Assembly: GCA_047629215.1 (NCBI GenBank)
Contig: JBLHWO010000137.1
Location: 1-9,312, forward strand
Source of the DNA: CANLBN01 sp047629215
GTDB lineage: Bacteria; Pseudomonadota; Gammaproteobacteria; Pseudomonadales; Cellvibrionaceae
Length of the DNA stretch: 9,312 nt
Reading direction: 5' to 3'
This document shows, piece after piece, positions 1 through 6,420 of this stretch. The notes under the pieces were generated by a model that saw only the letters and a list, made by a program, of their open reading frames with translations, did not search any database and was not told where the DNA came from. Every line of letters starts with the position of its first letter. Within the stretch, counting starts at the first letter, position 1. The position numbers and the translations under genes were made by a program.

Positions 1-203
1 TGACTAATTAGCCGATATTGTACACAGCGATGTTTTTGAGATTCATCGTCAACATCCGGAACAGACGTGGCCGCAGAAATAAAGCCAGGAATTGCCAGCA
101 TTTCTTCGGTGTGTTGGTGTAACCATTCATCAAAACGGTCGATAACGTCTACATCAATACTCAAATTGACTTCGTAAATTACACTTTGAAGATTCCCGGC
201 CAA
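1..203 (-). CDS. DUF4286-like small protein, partial (C-terminal part beyond the window)
   Basis: The minus strand reads an open frame from about base 203 to the window edge. From base 182 it gives V-IYEVNLSIDVDVI, then DRFDEWLHQHTEEML, then AIPGFISAATS and, near the edge, CVQYRL. This matches what I recall of the DUF4286 family, small (about 100 residue) proteins beginning M-IYEVNL with a WL..H..EML..PGF core and a VQY strand, likely a dimeric alpha-beta barrel fold. No function is established that I know of. The codon where the family usually has its initiating Met is GTA (180-182). The only conventional in-frame start is TTG at 201-203, which would add seven residues and has no evident ribosome binding site. 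It is therefore either a rare-start gene or one with a damaged start. It is divergent in function from the uptake locus and has its own promoter, so it probably belongs to a separate transcription unit. Confidence 0.6.
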   Translation of the reverse strand, partial: MAGNLQSVIYEVNLSIDVDVIDRFDEWLHQHTEEMLAIPGFISAATSVPDVDDESQKHRCVQYRLIS

Positions 204-227
204 ATTTGTTTTTGATAATTAGTCTAG

Positions 228-256
228 AAGATAGGCTTACCCTAGCACTATATCAA
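228..256 (-). promoter_or_regulatory. Predicted sigma70-type promoter of the DUF4286-like gene
   Basis: On the minus strand TTGATA (251-256; five of six matches to TTGACA) is followed by exactly 17 bases and TATCTT (228-233; four of six to TATAAT). Transcription would begin near base 221, leaving a leader of about 18 nt to the TTG at 203 or about 40 nt to the usual family start at 182. The hexamers and spacing are seen in the sequence; activity is inferred. Confidence 0.5.
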
Positions 257-306
257 CGGCGTTTCATTGTTGCACTGCATTAATGCTCGATAGTGCCTAA
301 AAGTCA

Positions 307-412
307 TGGCGAAGCCAAAAAGAGAATCAGCCCAAAGATCCGCTCATTATTAGTAAGTAAAATTTAGTCGAAAATTTCGAACGGCAATTGGGCTGACTTT
401 GGTTAAGCCAAA
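307..412. repeat. Imperfect direct repeat flanking the inverted repeat
   Basis: TGGCGAAGCCAAA (307-319) and TGGTTAAGCCAAA (400-412) agree at 11 of 13 positions and sit just outside the 9-bp inverted repeat arms. The arrangement could be a short decayed insertion or a double binding site. The evidence is only the base match. Confidence 0.3.
327..396. repeat. Long-range inverted repeat with nested palindrome
   Basis: TCAGCCCAA at 327-335 is the perfect reverse complement of TTGGGCTGA at 388-396, a 9-bp stem around a 52-base loop. CCAAA (315-319) and TTTGG (398-402) could extend it after an unequal internal loop. TCGAAAATTTCGA (368-380), symmetrical about its central A, lies inside the loop. 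Function unknown; a structured RNA, a protein-binding site or the remnant of a mobile element are all possible. Confidence 0.4.
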
Positions 413-738
413 TAAAAGCTAGTGATACTAATTTAGGCTAATTTACGCAAACTGAGCACTGTACCGTGTTGTACCCATCCTCTGGCGACATATACGACAA
501 CAAATCTAATATTGAGCTGGTACCACAATATCTCTAACGACCTAGAAAGTGGCAAGGGTTTTACTATATGCCAATTCTTCATTTCCTATTTCAAATCAGC
601 GTAAAACCGCAGACTCTCACCACCTATATGATCTATGTATATCTAGTAGAAACCCGTGACTAAACTTATGTTCAGACAAAATGGTTAGCCGCAGGAAATT
701 GCATTTTTGTCGCCACCTAAATTACAACCACCGTTCAT

Positions 739-1758
739 TTACAGATTCGAAGAAGATAGGACTATTGTGCCATCACTCCGTTCCTCGACGTTTACATCAA
801 AACCTTCTTTTATTGAGTCGAGCAACTCGGCAACATTCCCTATGCGAAATGAACCACCCACACTGATCGACTCCGTTCGTTGATCAGAAAATATAAATTG
901 CGTTTTGGTGTATCGACTAACTTCTGAGATAACATCTTTAAGTTTATCGCCTTCAAAAACAACTCTTCCAGTTTGCCATGACAATCTCTTTTCTACTTTT
1001 TCGGGTAAAAGAAGAGACAGTTCTTTAGAGCCATTTTCTATTTCTAAAATTTGCCCAGCCGTTAACCTGTCTGGCGACTCGTTTTTTTCCGCTGATTTAG
1101 ATAAATCGACAAAATCCACAACACCCTCTTTTACCAACACCTCAATATAGCGAGTGTTCGACTTAATATTAAAAGCGGTTCCGACTGCACGAACTTCTCT
1201 CTTATCGACGTTAACAATGAATGGGCGCAGCGGGTCTTTGGCTACATCGAAGTAAGCCTCCCCCTGAAGCAAGTGGATTCGGCGCCGCTCACTTTGCTCA
1301 TTAAATGCAACAGAGATTCGGCTATTCGTATTAAGTATCACTCGTGACGAATCACTCAAAATGACTGTTTTAAATTCTCCAATGAGCGTCTCGTGAATCA
1401 CAGCAAGAGGCTTTTGAGCATTTCCTCCTAAATTAATACTATCACTTAGAAGAACACCAATCAGTGTTACAAATATAACGGCTGCAACGGCCATACCAGA
1501 ACTGAACGACCATGCGTTTTTACGTGGGCTTGATACGGCTTTAGCTTCTGTAACGGTTTCCGCAACAAGAGCTTTAGTCTCATCCCAGATATCAGATACT
1601 TTAAGTAACGAAGCTTCGTGCAATGGTGATTCTTTAAGCCACGCATGCAACATTTCAGTCCTAGCTTGGCTAAGTTCTCCTGAGTTCAACTCAATGGTCC
1701 ACTCAGTCGCTTGATCAAGAATCGCTGAATCATTTTCTACTGTATCTACTTTTTTCAT
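739..1758 (-). CDS. FecR-type transmembrane anti-sigma factor / sigma regulator
   Basis: 339 residues, normal for FecR proteins. The cytoplasmic N-terminal domain (about 13-60, DUF4880 type) has the conserved tryptophans W20, W40 and W58 and the WLKESPLHEAS stretch, and should hold the neighbouring sigma factor. A single membrane segment follows (about 87-105), with basic RK just before it. The periplasmic FecR domain runs about 118-218, including LNTNSRI, GEAYFDV and the strongly conserved AVGTAFNI. The Gly-Thr at 193-194 corresponds to the site at which FoxR of Pseudomonas cleaves itself by an N-O acyl shift. The C-terminal part (about 264-335) resembles the STN/secretin-like fold that contacts the receptor signalling domain. 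Its ATG comes one base after the sigma stop codon (TGA-A-ATG), so translation is probably coupled. It should relay ligand occupancy of the STN receptor at 6421-9033 to the sigma factor. The family assignment is secure; the partner is inferred from position. Confidence 0.93.
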   Translation of the reverse strand: MKKVDTVENDSAILDQATEWTIELNSGELSQARTEMLHAWLKESPLHEASLLKVSDIWDETKALVAETVTEAKAVSSPRKNAWSFSSGMAVAAVIFVTLIGVLLSDSINLGGNAQKPLAVIHETLIGEFKTVILSDSSRVILNTNSRISVAFNEQSERRRIHLLQGEAYFDVAKDPLRPFIVNVDKREVRAVGTAFNIKSNTRYIEVLVKEGVVDFVDLSKSAEKNESPDRLTAGQILEIENGSKELSLLLPEKVEKRLSWQTGRVVFEGDKLKDVISEVSRYTKTQFIFSDQRTESISVGGSFRIGNVAELLDSIKEGFDVNVEERSDGTIVLSSSNL

Positions 1759-1759
1759 T

Positions 1760-2326
1760 TCACTCAGACTCTACATCAGGATCAGTCCTTCGATCCATAA
1801 TCGGATCTCTATCAAATATTTTCATTTTCTCCACACACTCGCTCAAGCCTCGTCTAACATGGTTCTCAATGGTCTTATTACTTATGCCCATTTTTATAGA
1901 AATTTCTTTATGTGATAAACCATATACTCTCTTAAATATAAAAACCTGTCTGCATTTATCGGGCAGCCTGTTAATCACTTTTCCAAGATACTCTAAGCGT
2001 TCCTTAGAACCGACAACAGCGTCTAAACTATCACTACTATTGATGACAGATGAAACACTGTTCTCCTCTAGTTGAATATCATATTTATTCCTAGCTAGAT
2101 CAATATGATTCAAAGCCAAGTTGCGAGCTGTATGGGTTAATAACCCTTTTGGATTGCGTATTTCATTTTCTTTAGAAGCATTAAAAACTTTGATATACGT
2201 TTCCTGAAGAATATCCTCCGCATCTCCGGAGTTCTTAATGATTCTCCGAACGAGCGCCAACAATCTGGACCTGAACCCTATATATGTGTCGGTAATATCC
2301 TCTTTTGCCATAACTAGTTTAGGCAT
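1760..2326 (-). CDS. ECF-family RNA polymerase sigma factor, FecI type
   Basis: 188 residues, typical of ECF sigma factors, which keep only regions 2 and 4. Region 2 spans about 12-80: a helix with FRSRLLALVRRII, then the DAEDILQETYIKVF signature that contacts core polymerase and the -10 element, then NPKGLLTHTARNLALNHI. A variable acidic linker (about 85-108) follows. Region 4 spans about 110-168 with LPDKCRQVF and the helix-turn-helix GLSHKEISIKMGISNKTIENHV, which reads the -35 element. The first ATG is used; a second Met at residue 6 (2309-2311) is an alternative. Neither has a strong ribosome binding site. Only 34 bases separate it from the permease stop, and one base from fecR, so it is probably co-transcribed with both. 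It is expected to activate the receptor genes when FecR is triggered. I could not identify its target promoter with confidence. Confidence 0.93.
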   Translation of the reverse strand: MPKLVMAKEDITDTYIGFRSRLLALVRRIIKNSGDAEDILQETYIKVFNASKENEIRNPKGLLTHTARNLALNHIDLARNKYDIQLEENSVSSVINSSDSLDAVVGSKERLEYLGKVINRLPDKCRQVFIFKRVYGLSHKEISIKMGISNKTIENHVRRGLSECVEKMKIFDRDPIMDRRTDPDVESE

Positions 2327-2360
2327 ACAAAAAAGAGATCAATTGTTTGACGTAACTGCA

Positions 2361-3674
2361 TCATGTTAAAACCCTGTCTTTCCAAAAAGTAAGCAGCAAC
2401 ATGCCAGTCATACTTGAAGCAATGGCAATCGCGATAAAAAACCCTTCCCAACCCCATTGTTCCATTATCAGCGCTAGTGGGTAGCCAGATAAGGCCGCTC
2501 CCATATACCCAAACAATCCGACAAAGCCAGTAGCGGCGCCTGCCGCATTTTTATGTGAGTACTCAGCGGCGGACATTCCGATAAGCATTTGAGGGCCAAA
2601 AACAAAAAAACCTATAGCAAAAAAACACGCTGCCTGAACACTATAGGTTGAATTTGGAATCATCCAAACCGCGATTATCGAAACAAACATACCGATTGAG
2701 AATAGCACATTCATCGGCCCTCTATTTCCATTGAAAAACTTATCAGAACCCCAACCCGCTATTAAGCTGCCGATAAACCCTCCTATTTCAAACAAAGATA
2801 ATGCTGAGTTTGCCTTGATAAGCCCGTAGCCCTTTTGCTCGGTGAGGTACAAGTTTCCCCAATCGTTTATCGCCGTTCGAACAATGTAAACTAAGATATA
2901 GCTCGCAGCTAATAGCCAAATGAATTTATTTCCCAACACATATTTTTGTATAATTTCGACTTTAGTTAGCTCAGACCCTATTGCTTCACGAGCAATTTCA
3001 GCCTGATCATTACGCCAAACACCAACGCTGGGCAAACCCATGGTCTGTGGCTTATCTCTCAAGCGATAACAGAGAATGAGTCCAACTATGATTCCGATTA
3101 CTCCAGGCACAATCATGCCCATTCGCCATCCGAAATATAATGTTACGAAACCAACCAATACCGGAATCAAGGCTCCACCAACGTTGTGTGATGTATTCCA
3201 GATCGACCACCAAAACCCTCGTTCTGAGTGTGAGTACCAGGTAGTTAATAGCTTTGAACAGGGCGGCCAACCCCACCCTTGAAAAAAGGCGTTCAACAGC
3301 CACAACCCGATGAACATGTATAGAGAGCTAGAAAGGCCAAAAATTATATTGATAATACCCGTAGCTATCAGACCAACGCCCATGAAGTAGCGAGGATTCG
3401 AATTGTCGCTTGCCATTCCCGACAGAAATTTTGAAAACCCGTAGGTCAAATAAAATACTGTTCCAATGATACCGATATCGCCTTTCGTTAACCCAAGGTC
3501 TTCGATCAACGCTGGCATAGCATAGTTAAAACTTTTTCTAGTAAAATAAAAAATGGCGTAACCTACATACATACTAACCAAAATATGGATTCGCCAGTGC
3601 TGATAATTCTTATTAACCTCGTCAGCACTCATAGAAACAGGCTGATCTGGTAACGCTTTAAAAGGACCTATCAT
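2361..3674 (-). CDS. UhpC/UhpT/GlpT-type organophosphate:phosphate antiporter or sensor (MFS)
   Basis: 437 residues, about 12 membrane segments, major facilitator superfamily, organophosphate:phosphate antiporter family. Inner membrane. The protein follows E. coli UhpC closely as I recall it: FYFTRKSFN (42-50), SNPRYFMGVGLIATG (92-106), WNTSHNVGGALIP (159-171), AINDWGNLY (268-276), FNGNRGPMN (314-322), FFVFGPQMLIG (356-366) and AAGAATGFVGLFGY (377-390). R46 and R266 occupy the positions of the two arginines that bind phosphate in GlpT and UhpT, and H163 matches the conserved GlpT histidine. UhpC in E. coli is a glucose-6-phosphate sensor working with UhpB; the chlamydial homologue transports. 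No UhpA/UhpB is present here, and retained phosphate-binding residues in an uptake cluster favour transport of a sugar phosphate or similar compound. Start: ATG with AAAGGA (3681-3686) six bases upstream. The exact substrate cannot be read from the sequence. Confidence 0.88.
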   Translation of the reverse strand: MIGPFKALPDQPVSMSADEVNKNYQHWRIHILVSMYVGYAIFYFTRKSFNYAMPALIEDLGLTKGDIGIIGTVFYLTYGFSKFLSGMASDNSNPRYFMGVGLIATGIINIIFGLSSSLYMFIGLWLLNAFFQGWGWPPCSKLLTTWYSHSERGFWWSIWNTSHNVGGALIPVLVGFVTLYFGWRMGMIVPGVIGIIVGLILCYRLRDKPQTMGLPSVGVWRNDQAEIAREAIGSELTKVEIIQKYVLGNKFIWLLAASYILVYIVRTAINDWGNLYLTEQKGYGLIKANSALSLFEIGGFIGSLIAGWGSDKFFNGNRGPMNVLFSIGMFVSIIAVWMIPNSTYSVQAACFFAIGFFVFGPQMLIGMSAAEYSHKNAAGAATGFVGLFGYMGAALSGYPLALIMEQWGWEGFFIAIAIASSMTGMLLLTFWKDRVLT

Positions 3675-3680
3675 TTTTTT

Positions 3681-3686
3681 TCCTTT
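3681..3686 (-). promoter_or_regulatory. Ribosome binding site of the permease gene
   Basis: AAAGGA on the minus strand followed by six A residues and ATG. It is well placed and supports the start at base 3674. Confidence 0.7.
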
Positions 3687-3711
3687 GGATAATAAACATA
3701 TGCTTAAACAG

Positions 3712-3744
3712 CCCTGCTAAAGAACAGGGGTTGCAAAAATGCAA
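3712..3744 (-). other. Two small hairpins in the permease leader
   Basis: CCCTG (3712-3716) pairs with CAGGG (3725-3729) around an 8-base loop. TTGCA (3731-3735) pairs with TGCAA (3740-3744) around AAAA. Together with the terminator-like hairpin just upstream they put three consecutive stems in the 127-base gap before the permease. They may shape read-through or RNA processing; the role is inferred. Confidence 0.35.
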
Positions 3745-3775
3745 AGAAGGTGCGAACAAAATTACGTTCGCACCT
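3733..3775 (-). terminator. Intrinsic-terminator-like hairpin after the second receptor gene
   Basis: On the minus strand AGGTGCGAAC (3766-3775) and GTTCGCACCT (3748-3757) form a perfect 10-bp stem around an 8-base loop. They are followed by TCTTTGCATTTTT. It begins 26 bases past the receptor stop codon. The T-run is interrupted, so termination may be partial. That would let the receptors be made in excess over the permease and regulators. Confidence 0.65.
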
Positions 3776-3801
3776 CTATCAATGGCAAATGTAATAAAGA
3801 C

Positions 3802-6285
3802 CTAGAATTGCACTCGGTAGTTAACGCCAAAGTAGCGATCAGCTTCGCGAGGAATCTGATATCTAAGCGCTCGGCCCGATGCAATCAGACTGGTCGGCAC
3901 ATTTTGTCCGTCAATTACCTGCGTAGCGTAGTTTTCATCCGTTAGATTTTTAATGATAAAAGTGAGTCTATGGCGTTCATCCTTAGTTGAAATACCAAAC
4001 GTAGCATCTAGAATAGTTCGAGCATCTAATAGCTCATCTAAATCTTCTCGATCATTAGAAAAGACCTCGTCTTGATACGTTCCATTCAAGTTAAAGTGCC
4101 AATCTAAGTTGCTCGTTAGAGGTGCGCTGTAACTCAGATTTAACGCTGCCTTTAAGTCTGGCGCAAGCGCTAGTCTCTCTTGGTCACCACTTCGAGCCAA
4201 GCAGGCCTGAGCATCATCCAGATCACCAGCGTCTCCCGACACATTTGCAAAGTTGATAACACTGCTACAATTTAGTTCCTTAATATTTACGGTAGGCATC
4301 CATGCAAGCCCGCCAGAAAGACGCAGTCTTGAGTTAAGGTAGCTAGTGAAATCTATCTCTAAACCCGTAGTTTCTACTGTACCGGCATTGGTCAGGTTTG
4401 ATGAAATTGAATTATTTAGAACAATATCACTGTTTTGCTGGAAGCCTTCAATCTCAGTGGTATAAGCCGCTATACCAAGAGATGTGTGATTACCAATAGT
4501 GCCTTTAAGGCCAATTTCGAACGCATCCGATGTTTCCTCACCAACAGCTGGCTCACGTGCTTCTCGGAAGCTAAAGCTGATATTGAAAGCAGGGCCTTTG
4601 TAGCCTTGAGAATAGGTACCGTACAAATTCCAAGTGTCATTTAGGTCGTATTGAAAGCCAACCTTTCCTGACACATTAGTGTTAGATGTGCTATCTGTTC
4701 CATTAACCAGTTGACCATCGGCACGCTCACTAGGAAGTTCAGGATAATCGACACCACGAATGCCTGGTGCTCCACCGCCAATTCGCACTAGTGCCTCAAG
4801 GTCAGCATTACCATCTCGACGATGTCTATAGCTTAGTTCGTCTCTGGTTACCCTCAAACCACCAAGTAAGGTTAGCCTATCGTTAACGTCATACGTTAAG
4901 TTTCCGAATGCGGCGAGGTTATCGAACTCTGTTCCAAGCCGAGCTGTCGCCTGTGGATTAATAATGGTGGTTCCTGTCTCACAGCCGCCATTAAGCGCGC
5001 TGAGTCCGCCTATGTTATCTGGATTAAGCGTTTGCGCCGACAATGTCGCATGCAATTCATTGCCAATACATAAACCGCTTGTGCGTGTGAAAGAACGATC
5101 AATTTCAACGTTAGAGTAGTAAGCCCCGAGTATGTATTGCAGGGGCCCATCTGTATTACTAGAAAAACGAAACTCTTGAGAGATCGTATCTGTCGTCTGT
5201 GGCCCGAACTCATGCTGTTGAAAGTTATTAGTGCTAGAACGGCTCGCTAGCCGACCACCAGCATCAAGGCTTTCATCACGATAAAATCGTTCACTAATAG
5301 ACGATCGAAAGTCACGATCCGCCAGCTCAACATTTTCCCATCGATTAAATGCACTAATCGACGTGAATGTGTGATCACCTAAATCCCAGTCCAAGGTAAA
5401 TGAGCCCGCAATAGTTTCATTTTCAGTAACAGAACTTAAATCGTTATCGACAGTTCTCAATGTTTGAACGGCTTCGCTGATAGGAATGTTTCTATCCGAA
5501 ATCAATTCGATACAGCAGTTATCATCGGCGTCATAATATTCAAGCGTGGTACGTGTGCTTATAGTGTCTGACAATTCATAGTCTAAAATGCCTCTCAGCC
5601 CACGACGACTATAGCCATTAATACTTTCACCGTTAAATACATTAGTATGTGGCCCATCGAATTCACCTACGAAGGCAGTTAGTCTGCCAGCCGCTCGCTC
5701 ACTAAGGGGGCCAGAAACATAGGCTTTGATGCGAGTTTCATCATCTTCAAAATAGGAAAGGTCTACACCACTTTCAAACTCTTGGGTTGGTCCCTTGGTC
5801 ACAATGTTGATAACGCCAGCGGACGAATTTTTACCAAATAAGGTACCTTGTGGCCCGCGTAAAACCTCGATGCGTTGCAAATCGGCAAGATCAGTAAACG
5901 CCTGACCAGATCGTCCAAGAACAACCCCATCTACTACAGTTGAAACACTGGGTTCCGCGGCAATACTAAATGAAATGGTACCAATGCCACGCAAAAAGTT
6001 ACCCGAATTTCGGTTTGTATTACCTTTTCGGAAGGTGAACGACGGAATTGCCGCTGCTAGACCCTCGAGACCAACAGCATAGGCATTTTCGATTTGCTCT
6101 GAGCCAAGCACCGTTAGAGCGACCGGAACATCATTCAGAGATTGCTCTCGCTTTTGAGCGGTGACGACAATTTCTTCAAGCAATGTTGTCGCGCTTGATT
6201 CTTCTTGTGCGTACGTAGCCTGACTATTGACCGCGGTTAATACCCCTAACGTTAGAGCTATTTTTTTCAATTTATTTGGATGCAC
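3802..6285 (-). CDS. TonB-dependent outer-membrane receptor without STN signalling domain
   Basis: 827 residues from the GTG at 6283-6285. That start sits six bases behind AGGAGGG, and gives a textbook signal peptide (MVHPNKLKKIALTLGV..., cleavage likely after TYA, residue 26). Upstream in-frame TTG codons (up to 6324) are less likely. A TonB box, EEIVVTA, lies at 37-43, immediately followed by the plug (about 45-167) with RKGNTNRNS, the AAEPSVSTVVDGVVL stretch, IEVLRGPQGTLFGKN and GVINIVTK. The 22-strand barrel fills the rest and ends in aromatic F, as barrel insertion requires. Cysteines occur as a neighbouring pair (257-258) and two loop pairs (406/435, 673/695). It is a clear paralogue of the receptor at 6421-9033 but lacks its N-terminal extension. 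It should therefore transport its ligand without signalling to FecR. The substrate is unknown; the adjacent permease suggests a phosphorylated compound. Confidence 0.93.
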   Translation of the reverse strand: MHPNKLKKIALTLGVLTAVNSQATYAQEESSATTLLEEIVVTAQKREQSLNDVPVALTVLGSEQIENAYAVGLEGLAAAIPSFTFRKGNTNRNSGNFLRGIGTISFSIAAEPSVSTVVDGVVLGRSGQAFTDLADLQRIEVLRGPQGTLFGKNSSAGVINIVTKGPTQEFESGVDLSYFEDDETRIKAYVSGPLSERAAGRLTAFVGEFDGPHTNVFNGESINGYSRRGLRGILDYELSDTISTRTTLEYYDADDNCCIELISDRNIPISEAVQTLRTVDNDLSSVTENETIAGSFTLDWDLGDHTFTSISAFNRWENVELADRDFRSSISERFYRDESLDAGGRLASRSSTNNFQQHEFGPQTTDTISQEFRFSSNTDGPLQYILGAYYSNVEIDRSFTRTSGLCIGNELHATLSAQTLNPDNIGGLSALNGGCETGTTIINPQATARLGTEFDNLAAFGNLTYDVNDRLTLLGGLRVTRDELSYRHRRDGNADLEALVRIGGGAPGIRGVDYPELPSERADGQLVNGTDSTSNTNVSGKVGFQYDLNDTWNLYGTYSQGYKGPAFNISFSFREAREPAVGEETSDAFEIGLKGTIGNHTSLGIAAYTTEIEGFQQNSDIVLNNSISSNLTNAGTVETTGLEIDFTSYLNSRLRLSGGLAWMPTVNIKELNCSSVINFANVSGDAGDLDDAQACLARSGDQERLALAPDLKAALNLSYSAPLTSNLDWHFNLNGTYQDEVFSNDREDLDELLDARTILDATFGISTKDERHRLTFIIKNLTDENYATQVIDGQNVPTSLIASGRALRYQIPREADRYFGVNYRVQF

Positions 6286-6291
6286 TAGCAA

Positions 6292-6298
6292 CCCTCCT
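6292..6298 (-). promoter_or_regulatory. Ribosome binding site that fixes the GTG start of the second receptor
   Basis: AGGAGGG on the minus strand, six bases ahead of GTG at 6283-6285. It is the strongest ribosome binding site of the locus, and it overrides the longer TTG-initiated frame beginning at 6324. Confidence 0.8.
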
Positions 6299-6317
6299 CT
6301 TATTAGTTTATTTATAT

Positions 6318-6336
6318 TGAGCAATTGGCTTGCTCA
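6318..6336. repeat. 7-bp inverted repeat in the leader of the second receptor
   Basis: TGAGCAA (6318-6324) and TTGCTCA (6330-6336) are perfect reverse complements around a 5-base spacer, about 33-51 bases before the GTG start. Either an operator-like site or a small RNA hairpin close to the translation start. Confidence 0.4.
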
Positions 6337-6353
6337 TAGAGGGTGACAGCGCG

Positions 6354-6368
6354 GGGGGTGAAGCCCCC
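6354..6368. other. GC hairpin in the gap between the two receptor genes
   Basis: Five G (6354-6358) pair with five C (6364-6368) around TGAAG. In the minus direction it is not followed by a T-run, so it is a poor terminator for the upstream receptor. In the plus direction CTATTTTTTATA follows after a few bases. It could stabilise the 3' end of the upstream message or attenuate read-through. Function inferred. Confidence 0.4.
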
Positions 6369-6420
6369 TAGTCTATTTTTTATAAATTAGTGCCCTTAGA
6401 GAAATACTGGAAGCGGCTAA

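Larger units (their letters stand above)
204..738. other. Non-coding stretch between the DUF4286-like gene and the FecR gene
   Basis: Apart from the promoter at 228-256, I see no supported gene here. Candidate frames are short, lack a well-placed ribosome binding site and translate to nothing I recognise. The stretch holds a 9-bp inverted repeat (327-335 with 388-396), a 13-base near-palindrome (368-380) inside it, and an imperfect 13-base direct repeat (307-319, 400-412). No clear intrinsic terminator follows the FecR gene: the 60 bases below its stop codon show no stem with a T-run. Confidence 0.6.

Noticed and set aside
295..408. Integron attC-like site (GCCTAAA at 295-301 and GTTAAGC at 402-408)
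   Set aside because: GTTAAGC fits the R' consensus, but the left box ends in A instead of C and pairs poorly with it. The expected inner boxes are not at the right spacing, and there is no cassette array or integrase in the window.
433..582. Minus-strand frame of 49 codons starting at ATG 580-582
   Set aside because: The purine-rich AGGAA touches the ATG with almost no spacing, the product resembles nothing known and no neighbour supports it.
681..1150. Plus-strand frames across the FecR gene and its 3' flank
   Set aside because: They are antisense to a well-supported FecR gene, lack ribosome binding sites and translate to nothing recognisable.
6286..6324. Longer N-terminus of the second receptor starting at TTG 6322-6324
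   Set aside because: It adds 13 residues before the signal peptide, passes through the AGGAGGG ribosome binding site and has no site of its own. The GTG at 6283-6285 is far better placed.
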